Part shown: positions 43,313-52,817 of the stretch, in pieces | Layout of the letters: every line of letters starts with the position of its first letter | Position numbering within the stretch: position 1 is the first letter of the stretch | Assembly (NCBI GenBank): GCA_945892985.1 | Contig: CAMDDU010000002.1 | Coordinates: 1-64,000 of the forward strand | Length of the DNA: 64,000 bases | DNA from: CAITSH01 sp945892985 | GTDB taxonomy: Bacteria; Pseudomonadota; Gammaproteobacteria; Burkholderiales; SG8-39 | Reading direction: 5' to 3' | The notes under the pieces: generated by a model | Told to the model about the DNA's origin: nothing | Database searches by the model: none | Seen by the model: only the letters and a program-made list of their open reading frames with translations | Made by a program: the position numbers and the translations under genes

Positions 43313-44895
43313 GTCCCGACCTTCCGGCTCACTGTTATCGTGAAACGCGGCGCTTCGTTCGTTCGTTCTTCTCCCGCACCTCCGCGCAGCGCGCTTGTCG
43401 AATCCGTGTCGAAGGGCAGTCGAATCGAAACCACGTCCCACCCGGGGCGCTTTTTCAACATATCGATAAACTGGTTCACCAGGCTTGCGACGGTGCGGTA
43501 GTCGCTCGCCTGCGGTGTGTTGATGCGGGCGTTGATTTCAGCGACTTCATAGCGCGTGTCGGCCGACACGGGTGTTGTCGCCGCAGCGGGGCCCGTTGGT
43601 GTGGGGAGGGGGGCGCGTGAACTTCCCCCGCTTGAACCGGTCCGGACCGGACTGATCTCCCAGCTTATTCGGTCGACTTCTATCAGCGCTGAGGATGTGA
43701 GCGCGGCGCTCACATCCGCAAGCAATCCCGTTGGGGAGACCGTCTGCTTGACCAGAAGCTTGTAGCTCTTCACGCCGGCCTTGAGGTTTTCTGTGCTGGT
43801 CGGGGTTTTGGGAAAAGACAGCGTCAGGCGCGAGTACTCCTGCGCCGCGGTGGACTCCTGGCCCCTCTCAGCCTCGACCATTTGTTCGGTGCTGTGGACA
43901 TCGATCATTTTTAGGCCAGCCAACAGCGCGCAAAAGACAAAGACCGCAATGCCCCCGGCAATCAATCCGAGGCGTGCCTGCCAGAGCCTATAGAAGCGTC
44001 TCATGGGCTCGGCGACATATTGTTCGGCCGGCTGGTGCTCGGCTAGTAGATGAAGGAATATCGCTTCGCTTTTCAATTCCAGCGGATACGCGTGTAGCTT
44101 CAGTTGCGTTGCCAGTTCCCCCGTGTCGTGGACATGGAAATGCAGGCGCGCGTTGCTCACGCAAGTGTCGGCGTAGACCGCTTTCTGGCCTGCGGGCGCG
44201 AGAACGATGACGTCGAGTGCGCCGATGTCCCGCGGTAGCAGCCTGAGGTTGGTTAGATACTGTTGAATGCGTCCCGATTCAGCTACGAAAGTTTGCGCGG
44301 CTCTTGCCGGCTCGGCCGCCTCAAGGCGGCCGAGCCGGGAGAAGCGCATGCGGCCGCCCTCGAGATAGGTCTGGCGCAAACCACCGCTTTGCTCGCTTAC
44401 AACCAGACAGCGTGGCGTTTTAATTGCCGCGCGCTCGACCAGTTGGGGTGTGATGAACGGAACGGAATAAACGCCGACTAGCCTAACCTCGTGCGATTGC
44501 AGCACCGCCAACCAGGGCTGGAATTGTTGTGTGTTGGTGAAGGAGCTGAAAAGCAAGCGCTCTTCGCGCCGCGCACCCGATTCAGTGCCAAGGGTGGCGG
44601 TCAAGGCCAATGTGGTGTCGCGGTAACGTTGCGAGAGTTTGCGCCCCAGCAGCAACGCCCTGTCCTTGCCGCTGACCTTGGGGAGCACTTCTTGGAAAAA
44701 ATCCTCTTCGACAACGTCGGCGAGCAGATAGAACAGGCTGTCGCGATTGGCGGACGTGTATTCGGAGAACGCGGCAAGCCCGCCCTCGTTGTTTTCGAGC
44801 CGGATTTCCGCGGTCAGTTCGCCGCGCTTCCAGAGAAACGCGCAAACGCTGCCGGCGGCGAAATAAAGAAGGCGTTTTTTTAGCATGGTTTGCAC
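43309..44895 (-). CDS. MshI-like protein: PilM-like domain fused to PilN-like domain
   Basis: A 528-aa protein. Residues 1-300 form a cytoplasmic actin-like region of the PilM/GspL type (weakly conserved). One helix follows at ~312-335 (LGLIAGGIAVFVFCALLAGL), then a periplasmic PilN-like part with coiled coil and ferredoxin-like domain ending VVSIRLPFDTDS. It would link the cytoplasmic motor side to PilO and the secretin. The start is GTG 44893-44895 overlapping the GspF stop; ATG three codons later is equally possible. Confidence 0.8.
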   Translation of the reverse strand: MQTMLKKRLLYFAAGSVCAFLWKRGELTAEIRLENNEGGLAAFSEYTSANRDSLFYLLADVVEEDFFQEVLPKVSGKDRALLLGRKLSQRYRDTTLALTATLGTESGARREERLLFSSFTNTQQFQPWLAVLQSHEVRLVGVYSVPFITPQLVERAAIKTPRCLVVSEQSGGLRQTYLEGGRMRFSRLGRLEAAEPARAAQTFVAESGRIQQYLTNLRLLPRDIGALDVIVLAPAGQKAVYADTCVSNARLHFHVHDTGELATQLKLHAYPLELKSEAIFLHLLAEHQPAEQYVAEPMRRFYRLWQARLGLIAGGIAVFVFCALLAGLKMIDVHSTEQMVEAERGQESTAAQEYSRLTLSFPKTPTSTENLKAGVKSYKLLVKQTVSPTGLLADVSAALTSSALIEVDRISWEISPVRTGSSGGSSRAPLPTPTGPAAATTPVSADTRYEVAEINARINTPQASDYRTVASLVNQFIDMLKKRPGWDVVSIRLPFDTDSTSALRGGAGEERTNEAPRFTITVSRKVGT

Positions 44896-46103
44896 TAGAT
44901 CTTGATTTTGCCGATGGTGTCGTAAATGGGGCCGAGCACGGACAACATAACCCAGCCGAGAATCGCACCCAGGACGATCGTCAGCGCCGGCTCGATCATC
45001 GCCTGCACCTTGTCTATGGACTCCTTGACCTCGCGGTTGTAGAAATACGACACGTTTAACAGTGCGGTGTCCAGCGCGCCTGTCGTCTCCCCGATGCGCA
45101 GCATTCGAATGACCAGCGGTGGGAACAGCCCGACGTCCTGAAAGGCCGACGTCACATTTTTTCCATCGGCAATCTGCTGGCCGGCCACGCGCAGCCCCTC
45201 GCGGATGACGACATTTCCCGCCGTCTCCTCTGAATTTCGGATCGAGTCGAGGATGGTGATACCGGATGAGTACATCAGCGCAAAAATACTGGCGAAACGC
45301 GACAGGATGATTTTTCTCAAGATCGGCCCGAGGATCGGTAAATCAAGCTTGATCTGGTCAATCTTGTAGCGCACCCCCGGCCTCGTCGCAGCAAGAAATT
45401 TTATTATGAAGAACAGAACGAAGGGCGCGGCAATGACAACCCACCAATAGTGAATCATGAAGTCCGACACTGCTATGAGTAGCAGTGTGTGGAAGGGCAG
45501 CGCCTGGCCCATGCCCTTGATGAAGCCGACCATTTGCGGAACCAGGTAGATCATCAGGAACAGGGTCACAGTCAGCACAATGCTGCCGACAAAGGCCGGA
45601 TACATCGCCAGTTTTTTGGTCTGGGCCGCCAGTTCGTCTTCCCATTTGAGCGTGTCAGCGAGACTTTTGAGTACCTCGGCCATGCGTCCCGTGCTCTCGC
45701 CGGCGCGGATCAGGGCGGCGAAAACCGGATTGAAAACGTCCGGGTACAGCCCCAGCGATTGCGAAAGATTTTGACCGCCCTGGATGCTTTCAATTACCCC
45801 GGAGATGACCTCCTTGAAGCGTGGGTTTTCGGTGCTGTCGCGCAAATCGGTAAGTCCCTCTAGCAGAGGGACACCTGCCGACGAAAGCTGTTCCAGGTGG
45901 AAGCAGAAATTGATCAAATCGCTGCGTTTCACCGAGGAGGCGGAAAAAAACGAAGTTCGACCGTGTTTGGACGGGGCACCGGCAATGAGATCGAGTCCCA
46001 TGCGTTTGAGGCGCAACTCCAGATCGATGATGTTTACGGCGTCGAGTTGCCCCATGATCGCCTTGCCGCGGGTATCGATTGCTTTGTAATTGAACAGCGC
46101 CAT
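44895..46103 (-). CDS. Type II secretion/type IV pilus platform protein (GspF/PilC/MshG family)
   Basis: A 402-aa inner-membrane platform protein with two GspF domains. MALFNYKAIDTRGKAIMGQLDA is the typical opening; LSSAGVPLLEGL and RFASIFALMYSSGITILDSI mark the two domains, and three helices are predicted near 170, 225 and 380. It couples the assembly ATPase to pilin polymerisation. 38 bp separate it from the ATPase gene. Confidence 0.93.
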   Translation of the reverse strand: MALFNYKAIDTRGKAIMGQLDAVNIIDLELRLKRMGLDLIAGAPSKHGRTSFFSASSVKRSDLINFCFHLEQLSSAGVPLLEGLTDLRDSTENPRFKEVISGVIESIQGGQNLSQSLGLYPDVFNPVFAALIRAGESTGRMAEVLKSLADTLKWEDELAAQTKKLAMYPAFVGSIVLTVTLFLMIYLVPQMVGFIKGMGQALPFHTLLLIAVSDFMIHYWWVVIAAPFVLFFIIKFLAATRPGVRYKIDQIKLDLPILGPILRKIILSRFASIFALMYSSGITILDSIRNSEETAGNVVIREGLRVAGQQIADGKNVTSAFQDVGLFPPLVIRMLRIGETTGALDTALLNVSYFYNREVKESIDKVQAMIEPALTIVLGAILGWVMLSVLGPIYDTIGKIKI

Positions 46104-46141
46104 GGTTGTTGGTCTTCAGAGAAGAGCGCCTGCGACCGCGC

Positions 46142-47860
46142 CTACATGCGGTCAGTAAGGTCGACGACACGCATCAGTTCGTCGACGGTCGTCGTTCCGT
46201 CGAGAACGCGGCGCACGCCATCGTCGGCCAGCGTATGAAATCCTTTGGCAATCGCCGCCTTATGGATTTCCCGCGCGCTTGCGCGATTTGCGATCATTTC
46301 GTCTAGGTCATGATCCATCTTTAGTAATTCCATGATGGCGACCCTACCGCGGTAGCCTTGATAGTCGCAGTGATCGCAGCCGACCGAGCGGTAGAGTGTC
46401 AGCGGCCTGTCCGGGCGCACGGCAAGCATGCGGCATTCGGAGGCATTGGCCTCGTAAGGCTGCCGGCAGTGTCGGCAGATTTTTCGTATCAGTCGCTGCG
46501 CGACGATGCCTATGATATTGCCCGCGAGGATGTCAGGCACGATACCGATGTCCGCAAGTCGTGGCAGGGCCCCAAGCGCGGAATTTGTGTGCAGCGTGGA
46601 GTAGACCTGGTGGCCGGTCATTGCAGCGCGAAAGGCCATCGTCGCCGTATCCTCGTCACGCACTTCCCCCACGAGGATGACATCAGGATCCTGACGCATC
46701 AGGGACCTAATGCCGTTGGCAAAATCCATCTTTGCCGCCTCCGATACGGAAGTTTGGCGGATAAGGGTCATTGGATATTCGACCGGATCCTCAAGGGTCA
46801 TGATGTTTATGCCGTCATGATTGATGTGATTGAGCACCGAATAGAGCGTCGTGGTTTTCCCGCTTCCGGTGGGGCCCGTGACCAGAATGATGCCCTCGGG
46901 TCGGGCGAGCATTTTTTTCAGGATTGCGAGTTGCGAGGCTTCAAGCCCCAGCATGTCGAGAGGCACGATGCCTTTTTGCCGGTCGAGAATGCGCAATACG
47001 ACGTTCTCGCCGTGTGTCGTTACCTGCGACGAGAAACGAAAATCCACGGGCCGTCCGGTAAGGGTCAGGGAAATTCGGCCATCCTGTGGTGCGCGTGTCT
47101 CCGCGATGTTCACGCCGGCCAGAACCTTGAGGCGCACGGTCATGGCCGGCCAGTATGTCTTGTGCAATGAGCGGATCTGTCGCAACACACCGTCTATGCG
47201 GTAACGGATACGCAGAAAATTCTGTTCCGGCTCGAAGTGCACGTCCGAAGCGCCTTGCTCCACCGCGTCAGCCAGCAAAGAGGAAATCAATCTGACGATG
47301 GGTTGGCTGTATTCGTCGCCCGAGGAGTGCAGGCTTTGGTAGTCGATTTCACCGGTTTCGATCTCGTGCAAAATTCCGTCGATCGAAAGCTCGAGCCCGT
47401 AATACTGTTCAATTGCGCGGGCAATTTCTGTTTCACCGGCCAGGCGCGCCTCGAGTTCCATTTCGCCGCGCAACTGCGCCCGCACCTGGTCAAGGGCGAC
47501 GACGTTGTTCGTGTCGGCGATTGCGATGATAAGCAGGCGTTTTTCACGATGGAGGGCGACCGGGAAGATGTGGTGGCGCTTTGCAAAATCGCGCGGCATC
47601 AGTTTGATCGCGGCGGCATCGACCACGATTTGTGACAAGTCGACGCTCTGTAGTCCGAGCTTTTCGGAAAGCGCATCGCGCAGGGTTGCTTCCGAGACGA
47701 AGCCCAGTTGAACCAGGAGCCGGCCGACGGGTTGGTTCGACTTGAGTTGTTCAAGCAGTGCGATGCGCAGCTGGTCTTCGGTCAGAATGCCCTGCGAGAT
47801 CAGGATCTGGCCGATATGGCGCTTGGCCTGCGGGGCTGCGGTTGGAGCCGTTGTAGGCAT
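46142..47860 (-). CDS. Pilus assembly ATPase (GspE/PilB/MshE family)
   Basis: A 572-aa secretion ATPase. N-terminal MshE-type domain (GQILISQGILTEDQLRIALL, then GRLLVQLGFVSEATLRDAL), which in MshE binds c-di-GMP, then Walker A GPTGSGKTT, Asp box EDPVEYPM, Walker B DPDVILVGEVRDEDTA and a His box. A four-cysteine zinc site (CRHC and CDHC) is intact. The start is taken at ATG 47858-47860; a TTG five codons upstream is possible. The duplicated N-terminal pattern is suggestive of c-di-GMP control but not proof. Confidence 0.93.
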   Translation of the reverse strand: MPTTAPTAAPQAKRHIGQILISQGILTEDQLRIALLEQLKSNQPVGRLLVQLGFVSEATLRDALSEKLGLQSVDLSQIVVDAAAIKLMPRDFAKRHHIFPVALHREKRLLIIAIADTNNVVALDQVRAQLRGEMELEARLAGETEIARAIEQYYGLELSIDGILHEIETGEIDYQSLHSSGDEYSQPIVRLISSLLADAVEQGASDVHFEPEQNFLRIRYRIDGVLRQIRSLHKTYWPAMTVRLKVLAGVNIAETRAPQDGRISLTLTGRPVDFRFSSQVTTHGENVVLRILDRQKGIVPLDMLGLEASQLAILKKMLARPEGIILVTGPTGSGKTTTLYSVLNHINHDGINIMTLEDPVEYPMTLIRQTSVSEAAKMDFANGIRSLMRQDPDVILVGEVRDEDTATMAFRAAMTGHQVYSTLHTNSALGALPRLADIGIVPDILAGNIIGIVAQRLIRKICRHCRQPYEANASECRMLAVRPDRPLTLYRSVGCDHCDYQGYRGRVAIMELLKMDHDLDEMIANRASAREIHKAAIAKGFHTLADDGVRRVLDGTTTVDELMRVVDLTDRM

Positions 47861-47880
47861 AGCGGGCGGCGCCAAGTTTT

Positions 47881-49272
47881 TTACCGCTGAAGTTCGCGCA
47901 TGCGCGCGGTGGCGCGGGTACGGTCGAAGGTCGAGGGCCGTGCGTCGCTTAGGGCGAGCGCTTTTTGGTAGTACTCCAGAGCTAGCTTGCTCTGGCGGAT
48001 ATGGTCCAGGCTCACCGCCAAATTGTAGGCGTAATCAGCGTTGTCCGGTTCGTTTGACAAGGCCTTGAAATAGGCCGCCTGGGCTTCCGGCCAACGCGCT
48101 TGCAGGGCCATTTGGTTGCCCAGGGCAAAGTGCAGGAATCCGGCCTCCGGCTGGGTGGCAATCATGTTTTTCAGACGGCTTTCCGATTGCATCGGATCTG
48201 CCTGCCCGCGCAAGGCGATGAGACCGGCGAGTGCATGCGCGTCACGCGGATCAGATTCAAGCAGTTTCAGGTAGCGGGCTTCCGCGTTTTCATGCTGTCC
48301 GCTGCGAGCTTCGATTGCTGCCAGCCCCAGAAGCGCATCCCTGTTGGATGGTTCGAGTTTTAGTGCATTGGAGTAAGCCTGGCGCGCGACTGGGAGATCG
48401 CTCTTCTGGTAGGCGTCATACGCGAGTTCAAGTTGTTGGTCTGTTCGCGTTGCCGTTGACGCCGATGGTGTGACCCTCGCGCCACCAGCCTGTCTTGGTG
48501 TTGATGCAGCCGTGGCACGCTCAGCCGGATTGGATGCCGAACGTGTGATCCTCACAGGGGCGTTAGCCGAGGCCGTAGGCGTTATGGCTACAGGCGCAGA
48601 TGGCCCGCTGCTTGAAGGCTGATTTGCGCCAAACGTCGGTTTTGCAGCTTGAATGCCCGCTTTGTTGTCTTGTGCGGCGCTTGCCGGTGATGCGCCGATG
48701 GTCGAGGGGGCTGTGTTTGGTCCGGGATTGGCAAGCGGATCGATGGGCGCGGCGGCCGCAGGCGCGGGTGTGATCGGTTCCAGGGGTTTTGATGGTGCAT
48801 TTGCAACGGCGGTCGGTGCCACGATATAGCGAGGTTGCAATTGCCACCAGAAATAGCCGATACAGCCGGCTGCAAACACCGCCAAGGCCCCAACCTTATA
48901 ATAAAAGGGCTTTCGCGGGTTGTAGTCCTCGAGGCCTTTTGCCTCAAACATTTGTTTCGCTGCGGCCTGATTGCGGGCCGGTTCAACCGGCTTGTCGGCG
49001 AAACTCGGTTCTGTAGCAGCCGGGATTGGTTCTTGTGACGTGAGAGAATACATTCCGTCAAGCCCCTGGGGCGCTGAGGAAGAGGGCAGGTCTTCCGAGA
49101 GTATTTCAAGTTGTTGCGTTATGTCCGGAAGATTTTCGCGCGTAATAATCGGTTTTGCCGGCGCGCTGGCAGCGGCAGGCGCAAGTTCAATTCTGGACGA
49201 AGCACTGGACGAGGCCTGGTTCCCCTGCTTGGCCAGTTCTGCCTTCTTCAGCGCCTCGAGCAGCAGGCTCAC
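47881..49272 (-). CDS. TPR protein, MshN-like, with single membrane anchor
   Basis: A 463-aa protein starting MSLLLEALKKAELAK, a motif common to MshN/ExeB-like proteins. One helix lies at ~128-146 (VGALAVFAAGCIGYFWW), a Pro/Ala-rich periplasmic linker follows (~150-290), and TPR repeats fill the C-terminus (SNALKLEPSNRDALLGLAAI, LLESDPRDAHALAGLI, ALSNEPDNADYAYNLAVSL). It is a likely secretin-assembly or scaffold factor. The GTG start overlaps the secretin stop in GTGA. Confidence 0.87.
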   Translation of the reverse strand: MSLLLEALKKAELAKQGNQASSSASSRIELAPAAASAPAKPIITRENLPDITQQLEILSEDLPSSSAPQGLDGMYSLTSQEPIPAATEPSFADKPVEPARNQAAAKQMFEAKGLEDYNPRKPFYYKVGALAVFAAGCIGYFWWQLQPRYIVAPTAVANAPSKPLEPITPAPAAAAPIDPLANPGPNTAPSTIGASPASAAQDNKAGIQAAKPTFGANQPSSSGPSAPVAITPTASANAPVRITRSASNPAERATAASTPRQAGGARVTPSASTATRTDQQLELAYDAYQKSDLPVARQAYSNALKLEPSNRDALLGLAAIEARSGQHENAEARYLKLLESDPRDAHALAGLIALRGQADPMQSESRLKNMIATQPEAGFLHFALGNQMALQARWPEAQAAYFKALSNEPDNADYAYNLAVSLDHIRQSKLALEYYQKALALSDARPSTFDRTRATARMRELQR

Positions 49273-51014
49273 TTGTCGCGTCCTTCAATAGTCGGTTTCC
49301 CGGGGTTGGGTGCAGACAGGAAGTCTTCGCCGGGAAGGAATGTGCGGTAGGCGCGATAGTCACCGCTTAGGCTTGCGTCGCGGACCACCAGAGGGCGCAG
49401 GAAAATCACCAGTTCCGTTTTTGCATTGGTCTTGTTGCGTTGCGAAAACAAGTCCCCCAAAATGGGAATGCGGTTGACCCCGGGAACGCCGTCCTCGAGG
49501 CTGTTGATCGAATCCTGGATCAGCCCGCCCATTACCGCAGTTTCCCCGCTCGACACTTTGATCAGCGATTCCATCTCGCGCGTCTGGATTTGTGGAATTC
49601 TGTTTTTGACGCCCGCAGCCAAGCCCGGCGTAGGATCTTCAACGTAACTGAGGATGCGCGTTACCGCAGGGCGCAAATTGAGCAGTATGGTGTCATCGGA
49701 CGATATCTGCGGTGTCACGTTCATGACAAAGCCGACTGGCACGACGTTCGGTGTGGCGGTGAAACTGGTCTGTGCGGTGCCTGCTGCGGTGGCCGCAATC
49801 GTGTCGGACTTGATCGTGAAATAAACAAGATTGTCGACTACTTTGAGAATCGCGCTCTGGTTGTTGATTACGCTTATTTTCGGACTTGAAAGCACGCGCA
49901 CCGTGCCGAAAGATTCCAGCAGCTGCAGCGAGGCGGTGAATGAATCGGTCACGTAGTTAAGCGTAAAGAAACTTCCGACCGGTGTTGCCGTGGTTGTGCC
50001 GGTGGAGGCTTGCGCCGTACGCGTTCCGGCGGGGCCGCGGCGAAAAAGGCTCCAGTTGATGCCAGACTGGTAATTATTATTCAGTGTTACTTCCGCTATC
50101 GTCGCCTCTATCATGACTTGCCGCTTGGCGCTGACCATGACCTGGTCAAGGAATTCCTGGATCTTTTCGTGCTGGCGGCCGGTGGCGCGAATGACTAGCA
50201 CGCCGGCTTCGGCGTTGGCGATAACGGCGGCCGCTTCGCGGAACGTGGGTCCAAGCGACACAGGCGCTTGTTGAGCGACGGGGGCGCCGGCGGAGCCAGC
50301 CGGAGTTGCCACGGGAGATTGTTGTGCTTGTGCCGGCACTTGCGCGCCAGAAGCCGGGATCAGTTTGTCCGTCTCGTGCAAGATATCCTTGACGTTATTG
50401 ACCATCGTGAGCCAGAACTTGTTGTCTGAACGGTTTTGGACCTGCGCTGATGACGCATTGCTGCTACCGGAAGAGCCACCGCCGCCCGAAGAGCTGGCGC
50501 CTGTCGATATCTGGCCTGAAACCCCGATTTGTCCGGTGCTGGTGCGCTCGAGATTGACGTAGTCGATCTTGTAAATGCGTAGGAAAGGCGAGTCCGGCAT
50601 CACCAGCAAGTTGGGTCCGTCAAGTTCCCAGCGCATGTCGGTCTGCTTTGAAATTCGCGACAGCAGTTGCGGCAGTGTCTGGTCGATGGCGTTGAGCGTG
50701 ACCGAACCGCGTATGCCCGGGTGCACATCGACGTTGATCTTGGCATCGCGGGCTAGGGCGAACAGCAGTTCCGCGACGGGAACATTGTTGACCACAACGC
50801 TATAAGTCTCGGCCTTTACCGCCGGTTTGGGCTTCGGCAGTGAGGTGGGGAACTGCACCGGGGGCGGAATGTTCGCAGCCGGTTTTTCTGGCTCAGCCTT
50901 GATGTGCGCGACTGAAGGTTTCATGGCCGGCGTGGCGCAGGCAGTCAGCAACAACGCCGTCATGATAGGGGCTAGTTGTCTTGTGCGTCGGTTCAAGGGG
51001 GCTGAGCACACCAT
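49269..51014 (-). CDS. Secretin, PilQ/GspD superfamily (MshL-like), lipoprotein
   Basis: A 581-aa outer-membrane secretin with a lipobox (LLLTAC) so it should be a lipoprotein. N-domains (VVVNNVPVAELLFALARDAKINVDV, STN-like), a Ser/Gly-rich linker near 190-205, then the secretin core: VMVSAKRQVMIEATIAEV, LLESFGTVRVLSSPKIS, PNVVPVGFVMNVTPQI and the terminal ETAVMGGLIQD and RIPILGDLF. It forms the pilus exit channel. The start ATG 51012-51014 has no clear ribosome-binding site; ATG 17 codons later is an alternative. Confidence 0.94.
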   Translation of the reverse strand: MVCSAPLNRRTRQLAPIMTALLLTACATPAMKPSVAHIKAEPEKPAANIPPPVQFPTSLPKPKPAVKAETYSVVVNNVPVAELLFALARDAKINVDVHPGIRGSVTLNAIDQTLPQLLSRISKQTDMRWELDGPNLLVMPDSPFLRIYKIDYVNLERTSTGQIGVSGQISTGASSSGGGGSSGSSNASSAQVQNRSDNKFWLTMVNNVKDILHETDKLIPASGAQVPAQAQQSPVATPAGSAGAPVAQQAPVSLGPTFREAAAVIANAEAGVLVIRATGRQHEKIQEFLDQVMVSAKRQVMIEATIAEVTLNNNYQSGINWSLFRRGPAGTRTAQASTGTTTATPVGSFFTLNYVTDSFTASLQLLESFGTVRVLSSPKISVINNQSAILKVVDNLVYFTIKSDTIAATAAGTAQTSFTATPNVVPVGFVMNVTPQISSDDTILLNLRPAVTRILSYVEDPTPGLAAGVKNRIPQIQTREMESLIKVSSGETAVMGGLIQDSINSLEDGVPGVNRIPILGDLFSQRNKTNAKTELVIFLRPLVVRDASLSGDYRAYRTFLPGEDFLSAPNPGKPTIEGRDK

Positions 51015-51136
51015 TTAAAATTGATGTTTAGTGTAGCATGAGTCCCTAATTGGCTGATTTTTTTCGTTGTTTTAACTGCCTATCATTGGCGCCTGAAGCC
51101 TCGATGACGCGCTACGCGCCAATTTGACGCCCCCTT

Positions 51137-52648
51137 TTATTGCCTATTCTGGCTGCGCATACGCTCAACGCTTCGATGAAACGGGCCAAAGGTTTTATAG
51201 ACCTGCGGCAGATTCCGTATCGCCCTGTTCGCCTCCTCCGCAGAGGGATACAGGCCGTAGGCCACCCGATAATGTTGCAAATCGTTGATTTTTACACTGT
51301 AAACATAAAAATCTTCGAGCTTTAGTTTGCGCCCAGGCGCGCGCACCAGCATGTCTTCGATACGATGCACATCCTTGTAGGTTACGGTAAGCAACTGAAT
51401 CGCATACTGCTCCCCTGACGTCGACGGCAGCCATTGTTGCGTCGCCGCGAAGCGGGCTTGGGTGAGTTGTCCTGAGGCTGGCGGGGCTGGTGTTTGTGCG
51501 GCTGCTGCGCCGGCTGCAAGCGCGCTGTCGGCAGGCTTTGTGGTCGATGCGGTCGGCGGAGTGACTGCTGACGGAAGTTCGCCAGGCCCAGGGCCCGCGT
51601 TGTTCTTCGGCAGCGGCGCAAGCGGTGTAGTTTGAGTGATGGGTTGCGGCTTCGTGTTGGTGGTCGCTGGGGGGGGGCTGGTCTGGGCTGTGCTAGCCGC
51701 CAAGGGCGCAGGCACCTTCACCTGTGCAGGGATCTGAGCACGCTCGTTCAGAAAGATGAATTGCGTGCCATAACCCAGCACCAGTCCCGCGAGCACGCCC
51801 GCGGTGGCGATCCACCAGCGGTGATGAACGTGACTGGCGGGTTTGTAGAATTCCGAGTCCCGGATCGCCGCCTTAGCCTGCTTTGCCGCGATATGATGGA
51901 CGTTGTCTGCGAACGCTGCGAGTAGCGACTTGTCACAAAGGATATTGATGCGGCGCGACAGGCCTTCCGATGCCTTGGCGATCATCCGCATGGCGGCCGG
52001 CGCGAACACGTTGGGGCCGCGATATCCTGCGGCGCGCATGCGAAAGTCGATGTAACTTTCGATGTCGTTCCGTACCAGCGGCTCGAGCCGAAAACTGTGG
52101 GTGATGCGTTCTTTTAATTGCCGCATCCCGGGCGTGTTCAACTGTTCGTCCAGTTCGGGTTGTCCAAAAAGGACGATTTGCAGCAATTTATGCCGGTTGG
52201 TTTCGAGATTTGAAAGCAGGCGGATTTCTTCCAGCGTTTCCGCCGGCATGGCATGGGCTTCGTCGATCAGCACCACAACCCGGCGGCCGTTGCCGAATAA
52301 TTTGATCAAATGATCCTGCAGCGTGCGTAGCAGCAGCGTGGGCCGCGCCTCTCCGGGGGCGATTTCCAATTCCTCGGCGATGGCGTAGAGAATCTCGTCG
52401 CGGTTGAGGGACGGGTTGGACAGGTAGATCATTTCCACCTTGTCCGGAAGGCGTTCCATTAACATCCGGCAAAGCATGGTTTTGCCGCTACCGACCTCGC
52501 CCGACACCTTGACGATGCCTTCGTCGTGGAGAATTGCGTAAAGCAGGGCCTCTAGCGTGGCGCCGCGATTGGCGCCCTCGAAAAAAAAGTCGGTGTGCGG
52601 GGTGATCCTGAAAGGGGGCTCATTGAGCCCGAAATGACTTAAATACAT
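51137..52648 (-). CDS. ExeA/MshM-like AAA ATPase with C-terminal SPOR domain
   Basis: A 503-aa protein. It opens MYLSHFGLNEPPFRITP, then Walker A GEVGSGKTM and Walker B VVLIDEAHAMP, the ExeA/MshM pattern. A transmembrane helix (~291-310, WWIATAGVLAGLVLGYG) is followed by a long Pro/Ala/Thr linker and a SPOR-like domain at ~410-500 (YAIQLLTVTYKDVHRIEDML, YRVAYGLYPSAEEANRAI). SPOR domains bind denuded peptidoglycan, so it may open or locate cell-wall sites for the secretin. Start ATG 52646-52648; the open frame before it is not used. Confidence 0.9.
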   Translation of the reverse strand: MYLSHFGLNEPPFRITPHTDFFFEGANRGATLEALLYAILHDEGIVKVSGEVGSGKTMLCRMLMERLPDKVEMIYLSNPSLNRDEILYAIAEELEIAPGEARPTLLLRTLQDHLIKLFGNGRRVVVLIDEAHAMPAETLEEIRLLSNLETNRHKLLQIVLFGQPELDEQLNTPGMRQLKERITHSFRLEPLVRNDIESYIDFRMRAAGYRGPNVFAPAAMRMIAKASEGLSRRINILCDKSLLAAFADNVHHIAAKQAKAAIRDSEFYKPASHVHHRWWIATAGVLAGLVLGYGTQFIFLNERAQIPAQVKVPAPLAASTAQTSPPPATTNTKPQPITQTTPLAPLPKNNAGPGPGELPSAVTPPTASTTKPADSALAAGAAAAQTPAPPASGQLTQARFAATQQWLPSTSGEQYAIQLLTVTYKDVHRIEDMLVRAPGRKLKLEDFYVYSVKINDLQHYRVAYGLYPSAEEANRAIRNLPQVYKTFGPFHRSVERMRSQNRQ

Positions 52649-52817
52649 GGTCAGGGTTGCCCGGCTTGGCGACGTTGCCGCGTTGAGTGTAAGGCTGTTG
52701 TTGGGAGCGGCGTGCCGGCAAAAAGAGCGGCGCACGTGATTTTGGCAAACGATTGCATGGACTCTCCATCCGGCCGGTCCCCGGCCAAACATGGTGTTAA
52801 GGTGCGCCGTGTATGGG

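Noticed and set aside
52735..52755. Sigma54-like TTGGCA...TTGCA upstream of the SPOR-ATPase gene
   Set aside because: GG and GC are only 9 bp apart instead of 10, and it points away from the minus-strand pilus genes.
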